Positions 1-9,088 are shown, counted from the stretch's first letter. The stretch is DNA of 22,115 nt from Chloroflexota bacterium (GCA_021812265.1 JAKAOI010000002.1:1-22115); one strand, 5' to 3'. Numbers and translations: made by a program. The notes: generated by a model not told the origin, from the sequence alone.

Positions 1-125
1 TAAACCAGCGAAAGATACTCATAATAATATGTCTCCTTTTATGATATATGACACGCTTCGTTACAAGCATACATGCAAGTGATATATTTGGCAAGACACC
101 CCTTTGCGTAACCCACGATTGTATA

Positions 126-154
126 TTGAAATATTGTTAATGATGACTTATACT
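126..154 (+). promoter_or_regulatory. sigma70-type promoter for the helicase gene
   Basis: TTGAAA at 126-131 and TATACT at 149-154 are separated by exactly 17 bases. Transcription would begin near 161, which leaves a short leader of about 58 bases before the preferred start codon at 219. The 125 bases to the left are AT-rich and I see no gene in them. Confidence 0.55.
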
Positions 155-218
155 GTCCTTAAGCATTGTATGCGAGCGTGCTATTATGCGCAATAATTTT
201 ATATTGGATTACAATAAA

Positions 219-3200
219 ATGGCTTCTCTAGAAGATTTTGTTCCTGGCGCGATTGTGCGAGGCCTGCTGTCACAACGCGATGTAACCGTGAAATATGTGC
301 AAAATTACGCTAATGGTGCGGTTGAATTGATCTATTGTACCACCGATGGCGCTGTAAATATTCAGCTTTTGTATCCGGAAGATATTGCTGGACTAGTGCT
401 AGTGAACAATGCAAATATGCGCAGTTATAGCGCAGATGGCAGCAAATTTCGCCTAGTTTCAGAAGCGTATCGTATTCGTCTTGCTGCGTTGTTTGATCCC
501 CTATTGGCGGTTTCTACATCTCGCATCGATCCGCTACCCCACCAAATTACCGCTGTGTATGAAAAAATGTTGCCGCGCAATCCCCTGCGTTTCCTGTTGG
601 CAGATGATCCTGGCGCTGGAAAAACAATTATGGCTGGATTGTTGATTAAAGAATTGATGATGCGCAGTGACGCACAGCGCGTTTGCATAGTTGTGCCGGG
701 AAATTTAACGGAACAATGGCAAGATGAGTTGAAACAACGCTTTCAACTGGATTTTGAACTGCTCACTGCCGAACAATATCGCTTGGCTTCACCCGGCGCA
801 TTGTTCGAAAAACTGCCTTTGTGCATTGCTCGCATGGATACTTTGGCTCGTAATGAGGAATTGCAAAATCAATTGAAACATAGTACATGGGATTTGGTGA
901 TTATTGATGAGGCGCATAAAATGTCTGCCTCGTTTTTCGGGGGTGAAGCGCATTATACCAAACGTCACCGTCTCGGCAAATTGCTTGGATCTGTTACACG
1001 TCATCTGTTGTTACTCACTGCCACTCCACATAATGGCAAGGAAGAAGATTTCCAGCTTTTTCTAACTTTGCTAGATCAAGATCGATTTGAATTGCAGCAT
1101 GATACTAATATCGCCACGCCGGATATTTCAGACTGTATGAGAAGATTGGTGAAGGAACAATTGTGCACTTTTGAGGGGAAACCACTGTTTCCTGAACGCA
1201 AAGCATATACAAAATCGTATAAACTTACACCACTAGAAGAATATCTTTATAAACAAGTGACGGAATATGTGCGAGGTGAATTTAATCGCGCCGAACAGCT
1301 GGAAACTGGCCGAAAAACAAATATAGCGTTTGCTTTAACGGTTTTGCAGCGGCGGCTCGCATCTTCACCCGAAGCAATAGCGCAATCACTGACACGTCGT
1401 CGCAACAAACTAGAGACACAATTAGCGGATTTAACCACTATTCGTAATGGCAAAAATATAGAGTTGGGAGATCGCTTGCCCGTACAGCGATATAACCCTA
1501 TTGATCAGGATTTTTTGGATGAAGCGTCCGACAATGAAATTGAGCAATTGGAAAACGAAGTTATCAATAATGCAACCGCTGCGCAAACTATGGCAGAACT
1601 CTGTGCGGAAATTGCTGTACTGAAAGAATTAGAAAAACTTGCCGGCCATGTACTCTCCACTGGTAAAGACAGCAAATGGGAAAGCGTTTCGGAACTGCTG
1701 CAAAATGAAAAACAGCTGTTTGATGGCAATCATCGGCGATTAAAATTGATTATTTTCACCGAGCATCGCGATACGTTGTCTTATCTATATAAAAAAATAT
1801 GTGCGTTGCTTGGCAAAGCTGACGCCGTGGTGGTTATCCATGGTGGTGTAAGTCGTGTAGAACGTGATAGAGCACGGGAAATGTTTGTAAATAATCCGGA
1901 AACGATTATTCTTATCGCTACTGATGCTGCCGGTGAAGGTATTAACTTACAGCGCGCACACTTGATGATGAATTATGATCTGCCATGGAATCCCAACCGG
2001 CTGGAGCAGAGGTTTGGACGCATTCATCGTATTGGTCAAAAAAATGTGTGTCATATGTGGAATCTTGTTTCTATGCAAACTCGGGAAGGTGAAGTATTTC
2101 AAACGCTATTTAAGAAGCTTGATGAGGAACGGAATGCGCTGGGAGGCAGTGTTTTTGACGTGCTGGGTAAAATTGAGTTTGAGGAAAAGCCACTGCGCGA
2201 TCTAATTATTCGAGCAATTCGATATGGAGATGATCCCAATGTTCGTCATCGGCTAGATCAAATTGTAGAAACGGCATTTGCCCGTGAGCACATACAAAAA
2301 TTGCTGGAACAACATGCGTTAATGCAGGAAATGACCGATGTGGCAAATATCGCGCGTATTCGTGATGAAATGGAACGCGCCACCGCGCGCCGGATGCAGC
2401 CACATTTTATTGGTGCATTTTTCCTGGAAGCTATTAAACATCTTGGCGGGCAATGTTTACAAATCGAAAACAAGCGCTATGAAGTCAGTAAAACACCTCT
2501 AGTTCTGTGTGATTATCCGCAAAAATCATCGCGGATCCCAATTGTGCGTCGCTATGAGCGGGTAGTGTTTGAAAAAGAATTGATTGATGTTGTCGGAAAA
2601 CCTCAGGCGACGCTGTTAACTCCCGGTCACCCTTTGTTAGATACTGCAATTGATGTCATTTTGAAATATTATGAAAAATTGTTTTCTGATGGCGCTGTGT
2701 TGGTAGACCCCGAGGACACAAGCCGCAGTATCCGGATTTTGTTTTATATCGAGCACGCAATTTATGATGGATTATCTACTACTACTGGAAAGCCACATGT
2801 TGTTTCACGGCAATTGCAGTTTGTGGAAGTGCACGAAGATAGGACCATTGTGTCTGCTGGGTATGCTCCCTTTTTAAATTATCGTCCGCTGGAAGTTTCT
2901 GAACGAGAGTTGATTCCTACCTTGAAACAGTCTTCACCAATATTACACCATGCAGAAACATGGGTAAAGGAATATGCAATTACCCAAATTGCCGCGCCGC
3001 ATTTAAAGGTAACACGCGAGAAACGCTACGCGGAGATTGATAAAATTGATGACGCAGTAAATCAGCGGCTTACTGCAGAAATAACCTATTGGACTAACCG
3101 CGCTGCACAACTAAAAAAGCAGATTCCGCTGGGAAAATCAAACGCCGCGCAAAATGCGAATCAAGCTGAACAAAAATCACAGGAATTGCGTGCTCGATTG

Positions 3201-3758
3201 CAGCGACGGAAGGATATGCTGGAACAAGAGCGGAAGTTATCTTCGGCTCCTCCTGTGATTCTATCGGCGGCGTTGATTGCCCCTCAGGGATTAATAAGTG
3301 CTTTGATAAATTCCGGTGACAAGTTTATTATGACTGATTCAGAAATAGCTGCTGAAGCTGTTGCTCGTCAACAGATTGAGCTTGCTGCCATGCGCGCAGT
3401 AATGAATGTTGAACGCGCATTGGGTAATGAACCTCACGACGTAAGCGCTGATAAGTGTGGCTATGATATTGAATCACGGCAAAAAGACAGTGGTATACTG
3501 CGATTTATCGAAGTCAAGGGTCGCATAGCCACCGCCGAAACCATAACAGTTACCAAAAATGAAATTTTAACGGCGCTGAATAAACCGGATGAATTTCTAC
3601 TGGCTGTTGTACGTGTTCCATCAGAAAAAAACGCTGCAGGCCAGCTCCCTGATGTGCGGTATATCAGCCATCCATTCAGCCGTGAACCGGATTTTGCCGC
3701 CAGTAGTGTAACCTATAATTTGCGCGATCTACTTGATAAAAGTTATTTACCTAAATAG
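219..3758 (+). CDS. SNF2/DEAD-family helicase with C-terminal DUF3883 (DrmD-like)
   Basis: Large ATP-dependent superfamily 2 nucleic-acid translocase, 1179 residues from the ATG at 219. Motifs seen: Walker A GAGKT at residues 132-136, DEAH at 230-233, TATPH at 267-271, a second RecA-like domain with IHGG, ATDAAGEGIN and the motif VI stretch RFGRIHRIGQ at 598-607, then a long helical region and a DUF3883 domain at about 1080-1165 (GYDIES, FIEVKGR). DUF3883 has a nuclease-like fold in known families. This architecture matches DrmD of DISARM antiphage systems and stand-alone DUF3883 helicases. An in-frame ATG at 186 would add 11 residues. I prefer 219 because the protein then starts at the family-like segment LEDFVPG; neither start has a clear Shine-Dalgarno. 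The gene looks more AT-rich than its neighbours, suggesting transfer. No methylase, DrmA, DrmB or DrmC gene is seen, so a defence role is inference. Confidence 0.9.
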   Translation: MASLEDFVPGAIVRGLLSQRDVTVKYVQNYANGAVELIYCTTDGAVNIQLLYPEDIAGLVLVNNANMRSYSADGSKFRLVSEAYRIRLAALFDPLLAVSTSRIDPLPHQITAVYEKMLPRNPLRFLLADDPGAGKTIMAGLLIKELMMRSDAQRVCIVVPGNLTEQWQDELKQRFQLDFELLTAEQYRLASPGALFEKLPLCIARMDTLARNEELQNQLKHSTWDLVIIDEAHKMSASFFGGEAHYTKRHRLGKLLGSVTRHLLLLTATPHNGKEEDFQLFLTLLDQDRFELQHDTNIATPDISDCMRRLVKEQLCTFEGKPLFPERKAYTKSYKLTPLEEYLYKQVTEYVRGEFNRAEQLETGRKTNIAFALTVLQRRLASSPEAIAQSLTRRRNKLETQLADLTTIRNGKNIELGDRLPVQRYNPIDQDFLDEASDNEIEQLENEVINNATAAQTMAELCAEIAVLKELEKLAGHVLSTGKDSKWESVSELLQNEKQLFDGNHRRLKLIIFTEHRDTLSYLYKKICALLGKADAVVVIHGGVSRVERDRAREMFVNNPETIILIATDAAGEGINLQRAHLMMNYDLPWNPNRLEQRFGRIHRIGQKNVCHMWNLVSMQTREGEVFQTLFKKLDEERNALGGSVFDVLGKIEFEEKPLRDLIIRAIRYGDDPNVRHRLDQIVETAFAREHIQKLLEQHALMQEMTDVANIARIRDEMERATARRMQPHFIGAFFLEAIKHLGGQCLQIENKRYEVSKTPLVLCDYPQKSSRIPIVRRYERVVFEKELIDVVGKPQATLLTPGHPLLDTAIDVILKYYEKLFSDGAVLVDPEDTSRSIRILFYIEHAIYDGLSTTTGKPHVVSRQLQFVEVHEDRTIVSAGYAPFLNYRPLEVSERELIPTLKQSSPILHHAETWVKEYAITQIAAPHLKVTREKRYAEIDKIDDAVNQRLTAEITYWTNRAAQLKKQIPLGKSNAAQNANQAEQKSQELRARLQRRKDMLEQERKLSSAPPVILSAALIAPQGLISALINSGDKFIMTDSEIAAEAVARQQIELAAMRAVMNVERALGNEPHDVSADKCGYDIESRQKDSGILRFIEVKGRIATAETITVTKNEILTALNKPDEFLLAVVRVPSEKNAAGQLPDVRYISHPFSREPDFAASSVTYNLRDLLDKSYLPK

Positions 3759-3864
3759 GCGCAAGATTTGTCTTCTGTTCCTCAACACCACCGATACTTC
3801 CTTGCATTGTGGCTGTGTGGTATAGCTATATTGGTTGTTGCAGTAGCCATGAATTGAGAAAATT

Positions 3865-3893
3865 TTGCTACTGGGGCATATCTTTGATAGAAT
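3865..3893 (+). promoter_or_regulatory. candidate promoter for parAB
   Basis: TTGCTA at 3865-3870 and TAGAAT at 3888-3893 are 17 bases apart, about 75 bases before the parA start. The -10 is good and the -35 moderate. The rest of the 3759-3967 gap shows no gene and no clear terminator for the helicase. Confidence 0.35.
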
Positions 3894-3967
3894 AGAATGA
3901 AAGCATTCGTAATAATGTATCAGGTGGCTGATAGCGTTTACGGATATTTGAAGGAGGTTTTCAGGCA

Positions 3968-4726
3968 GTGACAAGAGTATATTCTATTACTAACCAAAAA
4001 GGCGGTGTCGGCAAAACGACTACATCAATTAACCTTTCCGCATATCTTGCCGCTGCCGGCCGCCGGGTGATGCTTATTGATTTTGATCCGCAAGCCAATT
4101 CTTCAACCGGTTTAGGTGTGGAATGTGGCCCGCAAGGCTCGGTATATGATGTGCTGATTCGCGGAATAGCGCTGCATGATGTGGCGATTCGCAATACTCG
4201 GCCGAATCTTTCTATCGTGCCAAGCAGTGTGCACTTGGCTGGCGCAGAAATAGAGCTGGTAGAAGCAACCGAACGTGAGTATCGTTTGCGAAAAGCAATC
4301 GAGCTGATTCGTCATCAATACGATTATATCCTTATTGATTGTCCGCCTTCATTAAGTATGCTTACCCTCAACGCGCTTTCCGCTTCGGATGGAGTGCTGA
4401 TACCTATGCAATGTGAATATTTGCCGCTGGAAGGATTAAGCCAGCTGCTCAATACGGTAAAATTGGTTCGGCAGCGTTTTAATCCGACATTGGAAATTTC
4501 AGGTGTTATCCTTACTATGTTTGATCCCCGCACACGGCTGGCGACGGAAGTGGTGCGCGAGATTCGGACCCATTTTCCTAAAGAAGCGTTTCAAACCGTG
4601 ATTGGCCGCAATGTACGCCTAAGTGAAGCGCCCAGCCACGGCAAAACTATATTGGAATACGATCCAAACTCCCCGGGGGCGCTGGCGTACCGCGCTTTGG
4701 CAGAAGAGGTGATTAGCCGTGGATAA
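3968..4726 (+). CDS. parA: ParA/Soj chromosome-partitioning ATPase
   Basis: Deviant Walker-type ATPase of 252 residues that binds DNA non-specifically when dimerised with ATP and moves ParB-parS complexes during chromosome segregation. Seen directly: deviant Walker A KGGVGKTTT at residues 11-19, Walker A' with MLIDFDPQAN at 35-44, and Walker B ILIDCPPSLS at 121-130. It has no N-terminal helix-turn-helix extension, so it is the short chromosomal (Soj) type. The GTG start at 3968 is chosen because AAGGAGG lies at 3951-3957 with ideal spacing and the protein then begins MTRVYSITNQ as in the family. The 3' end overlaps parB by 8 bases, so the two genes are probably translated together. No dnaA, gidA or gidB gene is visible within the window. 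Confidence 0.96.
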   Translation: MTRVYSITNQKGGVGKTTTSINLSAYLAAAGRRVMLIDFDPQANSSTGLGVECGPQGSVYDVLIRGIALHDVAIRNTRPNLSIVPSSVHLAGAEIELVEATEREYRLRKAIELIRHQYDYILIDCPPSLSMLTLNALSASDGVLIPMQCEYLPLEGLSQLLNTVKLVRQRFNPTLEISGVILTMFDPRTRLATEVVREIRTHFPKEAFQTVIGRNVRLSEAPSHGKTILEYDPNSPGALAYRALAEEVISRG

Positions 4727-5657
4727 TTCTCGTCTCGGTAAAGGATTAGATGCTTTGTTTGGCGCTGGCAACTCTCAGCAAAAACATACAGCAGATACAA
4801 CACAACCTGACAGCAGCGCGCCAGGAACAGCAATGCAGGTTTCGATTGACGCGATAGACCGCAACCCGCGCCAGCCACGGGAATATTTTGCAGATGATTC
4901 GATGGTGTCTTTGGCGGAATCTATTCGCGATCATGGCATCATTCAGCCAATTATTGTTTCTTTGCGGCCCAGTTCCGGAGAATCCGGTCCTCGCTATACG
5001 CTGGTCGCAGGCGAACGCCGATTGCGCGCCGCAGAAATGGCAGGTTTAAAATCTGTTCCGGTTGTCATTAAATCTGCGACTCCTCAACAAATGCTGGAGC
5101 TTGCTTTAATTGAAAATATTCAGCGTGAAGATTTAAATCCCATTGAATTGGCCCACGCCTATACCATGCTGGTAGATGAATATGGCATGTCTCAGGAAGA
5201 GGTTGCCAGAAGATTGGGACGCGAACGCACTACTATTACCAATCAAATTGCACTGCTGCGACTGCCCCCCGAATTGCAGGAAAAATTAACGATGGGGCTG
5301 GATACGTTTACTCAAGGGCACGCAAAAGCCTTGATTGGTATTCAAAACGCCGAAGCGCAAGTTCGGCTGATGAACCAGATTATTGCGCAAAACCTTTCGG
5401 TGCGCCAAGCCGAAGAAGCCGCCAGAGGCTATAAAGAAGCAGCCTTGCGGTTGATTGATGATCGCAAAGGCAGCCGGCGGGATTCGCCCGATATCCGCGC
5501 AATTGAAGATGAAATTACCCGATCCATTGCGTTAAAAGTTGCTTTGAAACGTAATAGCCGAGGCTCTGGCACACTTACCATTTCGTTTGCTAATGAGGAA
5601 GAACTGAATACTATTTATGAATTGCTGGTTATGCGCAATCAAAACGAAGAGTTTTAA
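4719..5657 (+). CDS. parB: ParB/Spo0J chromosome-partitioning CTPase
   Basis: Partner of ParA: it loads at parS sites, clamps and slides on DNA using CTP, and seeds the segregation complex. The protein is 312 residues and begins with the characteristic N-terminal ParA-stimulating peptide (RLGKGLDALFG, residues 5-15). The CTP-binding motif GERRLRAAE is at 98-106, ENIQREDLNPIE at 132-143, and a central helix-turn-helix with MSQEEVARRLG follows at 157-167. The C-terminal dimerisation segment is present, so the gene looks intact. The GTG start overlaps the end of parA, with GAAGAGGT upstream acting as ribosome-binding site. I could not find a full parS palindrome in the window. Confidence 0.96.
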   Translation: MDNSRLGKGLDALFGAGNSQQKHTADTTQPDSSAPGTAMQVSIDAIDRNPRQPREYFADDSMVSLAESIRDHGIIQPIIVSLRPSSGESGPRYTLVAGERRLRAAEMAGLKSVPVVIKSATPQQMLELALIENIQREDLNPIELAHAYTMLVDEYGMSQEEVARRLGRERTTITNQIALLRLPPELQEKLTMGLDTFTQGHAKALIGIQNAEAQVRLMNQIIAQNLSVRQAEEAARGYKEAALRLIDDRKGSRRDSPDIRAIEDEITRSIALKVALKRNSRGSGTLTISFANEEELNTIYELLVMRNQNEEF

Positions 5658-5778
5658 GCCGCAGTTGTTTTTATAGCGTCGATATTGATAAGACAGATTC
5701 GTTTGGATGTATGATTATGTAAGAATATACAAACATCTCAAGCAATACCATAAAATTGTGTTTCAAGGGAACTGCTAT

Positions 5779-6261
5779 ATGACATTTGATTCTTTAGAAT
5801 TTCGACGCGCGTTAGGTCAATTCGTGACTGGTGTTACTGTGGTTACAACTATTTCGGAAGGGAAACCGGCAGGCTTTACGGCAAACGCCTTTACGTCGGT
5901 TTCGCTGGATCCACCGCTGGCTCTTGTCTGCATTGGCAAAAAAAACACATCGTTAAAAGCAATACAAACCAGCGGCTTTTTTGCAGTAAATGTGATGGCA
6001 AAACATCAGCAAGATGTAGCTGTGTGCTTCGCTTCGACAACCCCCGAAAAATATACACAATTCTGCGATGCTGAGTATTCCGCCCAATTAACCGGCGCGC
6101 CGGTAATTAATGGCTGCATTGCGTGGTTTGATTGCAAATTGCACTCTCTGATTGATAGCGGAGATCATTTCATCGTAATCGGTGAAGTAGCAGCGTTTGG
6201 AACAAATCCCGGCGCGCCGCTGGTCTTTGCGCAAGGAAAATATACCGCGTTGCAAAATTAG
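5779..6261 (+). CDS. flavin reductase domain protein (FMN-binding split barrel)
   Basis: Cytosolic FMN-binding protein of the HpaC/flavin-reductase-like family, 160 residues, the usual length. Family members reduce flavin with NAD(P)H for a partner monooxygenase or act as stand-alone oxidoreductases; the substrate here cannot be told. Seen: GQFVTGVTVVTT near residues 13-24, GFTANAFTSVSLDPPLALVC near 32-51, and GDHFIVIGEV near 128-137, all family signatures. The ATG at 5779 is chosen because AAGGGA lies at 5765-5770 and the protein then starts at the domain; an earlier in-frame ATG at 5707 would add 24 residues unlike the family. No monooxygenase gene is adjacent. Confidence 0.88.
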   Translation: MTFDSLEFRRALGQFVTGVTVVTTISEGKPAGFTANAFTSVSLDPPLALVCIGKKNTSLKAIQTSGFFAVNVMAKHQQDVAVCFASTTPEKYTQFCDAEYSAQLTGAPVINGCIAWFDCKLHSLIDSGDHFIVIGEVAAFGTNPGAPLVFAQGKYTALQN

Positions 6262-6274
6262 CTTTTTGAATAAG

Positions 6275-6293
6275 CGCCGCTCCTTGTGCGGCG
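6275..6293 (+). promoter_or_regulatory. GC-rich hairpin between flavin reductase and UDG genes
   Basis: CGCCGC at 6275-6280 pairs perfectly with GCGGCG at 6288-6293 across a 7-base loop. There is no U-tract, so it is not a classical terminator. It abuts the only Shine-Dalgarno-like bases (GGGAG at 6293-6297) before the UDG start and could modulate its translation. Confidence 0.3.
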
Positions 6294-6310
6294 GGAGATA
6301 TGAGATAGTT

Positions 6311-6991
6311 GTGAGTCAAAATATTCATGCGCAAAACGATGAAGCCCAAGCCACTAAAATTGTGCAATTGCAGGCGTTGGGACAGCAAATTCATCAATGC
6401 GTTCGGTGCGTGGACGCCGGCTATATTGAATATGCGCGCCCCGTTATCGGCTTTCGCGGCGGCGCGCACAGCCGCATTTTGCTTATTGGCCAAGCGGCGG
6501 GTAAGTTATCTGTTGCGCGGCAGCTCCCGTTTGGCGGCCCCGGAGGCGGTATATTGTCTTCATGGTTTGTCAGGGCAGGCTTCCCCGATGGTTTTATGCG
6601 CACAGATATTTATTTAACGGCGTTAACTCGATGTTTTCCCGGAAAATCTCCTCACGGCAAAGGCGATAGAGCGCCAAGCTCTAATGAAATTCAACTGTGC
6701 AGGCCATGGCTGACTGCCGAATTAGCCATCATTCAGCCGGAACTTATCATTCTTTCCGGCGCTTTGGCAATTCGGGAATTCTTGGGAAAGGGTCCGCTAG
6801 ATAGCTATATCGGGGCAATTTTTTCAAAAGACGGACAAACATATCTGCCGTGGCCGCACCCTTCCGGAGTGAGCCGCTGGCTGCTGTCGCCAGAGCATCA
6901 AGCGCTGCTGCAAACAAGTATTCAAATTCTTTCGGAGTGGCGGATTATTCATTATCCTGAGTTTCATTCTGAGCTTCAACCGCCTGAATAA
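6311..6991 (+). CDS. uracil-DNA glycosylase family protein with 4Fe-4S cysteines
   Basis: Base-excision repair enzyme expected to remove uracil from DNA, about 226 residues from the GTG at 6311. Four cysteines at residues 30, 33, 108 and 130 (CVRC, then RCFPG, then LCRPW) match the iron-sulfur ligand pattern of family 4/5 uracil-DNA glycosylases. Motif 1 reads ILLIGQAAG (about 56-64) in place of GE/QAPG, PFGGPGGGIL follows, and motif 2 HPS is at 183-185. The variant motif 1 leaves the exact family and base specificity open. The start is uncertain: the frame is open to 6197, but that region overlaps the flavin reductase and is unlike the family. The gene runs 47 bases into the convergent GGDEF/HD-GYP gene, so read-through from either side would make antisense RNA. 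Confidence 0.82.
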   Translation: MSQNIHAQNDEAQATKIVQLQALGQQIHQCVRCVDAGYIEYARPVIGFRGGAHSRILLIGQAAGKLSVARQLPFGGPGGGILSSWFVRAGFPDGFMRTDIYLTALTRCFPGKSPHGKGDRAPSSNEIQLCRPWLTAELAIIQPELIILSGALAIREFLGKGPLDSYIGAIFSKDGQTYLPWPHPSGVSRWLLSPEHQALLQTSIQILSEWRIIHYPEFHSELQPPE

Positions 6992-8321
6992 ACGCTTCAA
7001 CTACAATCGGATCAAATTGTTTGCCGCTTTGCGCTTTTAACTCGTTGATTGCGTCATCAATAGAAAACGCCGAGCGATAGGCGCGTTCGGAAATTAATGC
7101 GCTGAACACACTGCAAACGGCTGTTATGCGCGCGCCAAGCGGTATGGTGTCTCCCTTTAGCCCCAGCGGATATCCGGCGCCGTTCCAATGTTCACGCTGC
7201 GCGGCGATAATCGGCGCCACAGCGGAAAAGGGTCCTCCGATGGTGCGCAGCAGCCGTTCTCCAAAATTGGGATGTTTCCGCACAAATTCCCATTCTTCAG
7301 TGGTTAACGCTTCTTGTTTGTGTAATATTGCTTTGGGAATTGCTAAATTTCCGGTGTTATGTAAAAGCGCCGCCAACCCGACAATACGCGCCTCATTTTC
7401 ACTGCGCCCTAAAATTAACGCGGTTTTTTCCGCTAATTGCGCAATATATTGCGCTATTTTGCTTTCTTTGGGATCTAAATTTTCCAGCGCATCGGTTAAC
7501 GCTTTGATACCGCCTCTGTTCCCGCCTATTCTATTGATTAACTCCGATTGCTCGCGCGGCGGCGGCGCTTGTTTTGATGTTTCCTCTAAAAATGCGCTTT
7601 GTGGCATCGCCAATACTTCTGACGGAGTATTTTTTTTGCGAAGATTCGATGAAAATCTGGCGATTGCTTGGGCCGCCGCGTAATACAGATCTGTTTCTGT
7701 TTGGCCATCTTCCGGGTAGATGGAAACCCCGGCGCGCAGCGATATCGGAATGGAATATTCAACAAATTCCGCCGCAATTTGCTGCGAAACGGTAAAAGGC
7801 TCCGAACAAACCGTGATCATAATCGATTCGATTAACTGTTGTGTATCGGTGGTTTCCCCTTCTGCCCATACAACACCAAACGCATTGGCGCTTAATCTCC
7901 CCAATTGATCCGGATCGATAAGTTTGGCGCGAATACGTTCTGCAACGGCGGCGAGAATTTCGTCACCCAAATAATAGCCATAGGTTTCGTTGATTTCGCT
8001 CATACGGTCTATGTCAAATAACGCAAACATCAGCGGTTTTTGATGTTTTACTGCAAGCTCCATGTCTGCTTTAAATCGTGTCATAAACGCCGAGTGATTT
8101 GTTGCGCCGGTTACCGGATCATATACCGCGTGAAGCTGTCGCGGCTCTTTATTTGCCGATGGTTTGTATAGCGATGATAAGTAAGTAATTTTACGTTCAA
8201 ATTGCGCCAGCCGCTGCGAGGAATTTTGAAAATTAGACTCTATAAGCATAACAATTTGCTGTAATGTTTGTTGAATGCCCTCAAATTGCCGTAAATATTC
8301 ATTGCCCGAGGCCGAAGACAT
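6945..8321 (-). CDS. degenerate GGDEF plus HD-GYP protein
   Basis: Soluble 458-residue protein with an N-terminal helical segment (about 1-55), a GGDEF-like domain (about 65-230) and an HD-GYP-like domain (about 275-450). Intact families make and break cyclic di-GMP. Here both catalytic signatures are changed: GGDEF reads SANAF at residues 144-148; the HD pair reads HN at 321-322 (LLHNTG); the HHExxDGxGYP signature reads QREHWNGAGYP at 375-385; and VxDxxDA reads VCSVFSA at 402-408. The fold-defining parts HPNFG (350-354) and GYPLGL are kept, so a binding or scaffold role is more likely than catalysis; that is inference. GGAGG lies just before the ATG on the minus strand. It is 74 bases downstream of the SRAP gene and may share its transcript. 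Confidence 0.88.
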   Translation of the reverse strand: MSSASGNEYLRQFEGIQQTLQQIVMLIESNFQNSSQRLAQFERKITYLSSLYKPSANKEPRQLHAVYDPVTGATNHSAFMTRFKADMELAVKHQKPLMFALFDIDRMSEINETYGYYLGDEILAAVAERIRAKLIDPDQLGRLSANAFGVVWAEGETTDTQQLIESIMITVCSEPFTVSQQIAAEFVEYSIPISLRAGVSIYPEDGQTETDLYYAAAQAIARFSSNLRKKNTPSEVLAMPQSAFLEETSKQAPPPREQSELINRIGGNRGGIKALTDALENLDPKESKIAQYIAQLAEKTALILGRSENEARIVGLAALLHNTGNLAIPKAILHKQEALTTEEWEFVRKHPNFGERLLRTIGGPFSAVAPIIAAQREHWNGAGYPLGLKGDTIPLGARITAVCSVFSALISERAYRSAFSIDDAINELKAQSGKQFDPIVVEAFIQAVEAQNETQDNE

Positions 8322-8395
8322 AGTATATTTTCCTCCACCGATAATTTTCTAATTGTTACTATCGGAAAGCGCAAGGGAAAGCTGAAGCGCTTGCT

Positions 8396-9088
8396 TTAAG
8401 AAAATAATGTTTGCTGCTCCGGATAGTCGGTGTGGGGCAAAATAAGTTTTATCGGCAGCTCAGGGTCATCATTCCGAACAGAATTAACTCGGTCGGAAAC
8501 CGGATATATTTCCATTTCTTCTGATGGATACGGCTGCTGCAAATTGCCGTAAAAAATATTTTCGACTGAAGATCCTAACAGCCAAATATCTTCTTGCTGT
8601 GGCGTTAAAATAACGTCCATTCGGGAATGTATCGGCTCCAGCAGCGCATTTGCCGCAGTGGTAAGCAATGCGCACTGATAGCGTATTTGTCCGGTCTTGT
8701 TTGTCTCAGTGGAAAAAATTCCCGCTACGCCAAAAAGTGTGTCACTGCGCAGCCGAATAAAATAAGGGATTCTTTGCTTTCCTTCGCGCTTCCATTCGTA
8801 ATAGCCATCGCATGGCACAACACAGCGGTTAGCGCGCAGCGCCTGCGCAAATATCGGTTTTTGTTCCATATTTTCAGATCGCGCGTTAATTATGGGATGT
8901 TTTTGCCACGCCGCTGTAATACCCCATGTCATTGTTACTGCTTTGCGAATGTTGTTTTGCGAGATAATCGCAAGAATCTCTTGTGTTGGCGCAATATTAT
9001 AACGGGGAATGGGAACTGTAAATGGCTCGGAAATATGGAATCGTTCCGGAATAAAATCGGTATATCTCAGCGCAAATCTGCCGCACAT
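8396..9088 (-). CDS. SRAP-domain abasic-site protein (YedK/HMCES family)
   Basis: SOS-response-associated peptidase fold protein of 230 residues. Family members use the N-terminal Cys2 to form a covalent link to abasic sites in single-stranded DNA, shielding them. Seen: Met-Cys-Gly-Arg-Phe at 1-5 (the Met is removed to expose Cys2), RYNIAPTQ near 30-37, NARSEN near 68-73, CDGYYEWK at 93-100 with the catalytic Glu, and IHSRM with His near 154. The ATG at 9088 is chosen because Cys2 must follow it and AAAGGA stands upstream; the frame stays open 23 codons further but those residues are not family-like. With the nearby glycosylase, which creates abasic sites, the pairing makes biochemical sense, although the genes are on opposite strands. 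Confidence 0.93.
   Translation of the reverse strand: MCGRFALRYTDFIPERFHISEPFTVPIPRYNIAPTQEILAIISQNNIRKAVTMTWGITAAWQKHPIINARSENMEQKPIFAQALRANRCVVPCDGYYEWKREGKQRIPYFIRLRSDTLFGVAGIFSTETNKTGQIRYQCALLTTAANALLEPIHSRMDVILTPQQEDIWLLGSSVENIFYGNLQQPYPSEEMEIYPVSDRVNSVRNDDPELPIKLILPHTDYPEQQTLFS

Noticed and set aside
2801..2810. TGTTTCACGG, resembling half of a parS palindrome
   Set aside because: Only the left half matches; the right half has no symmetry and the site lies inside the helicase coding region.
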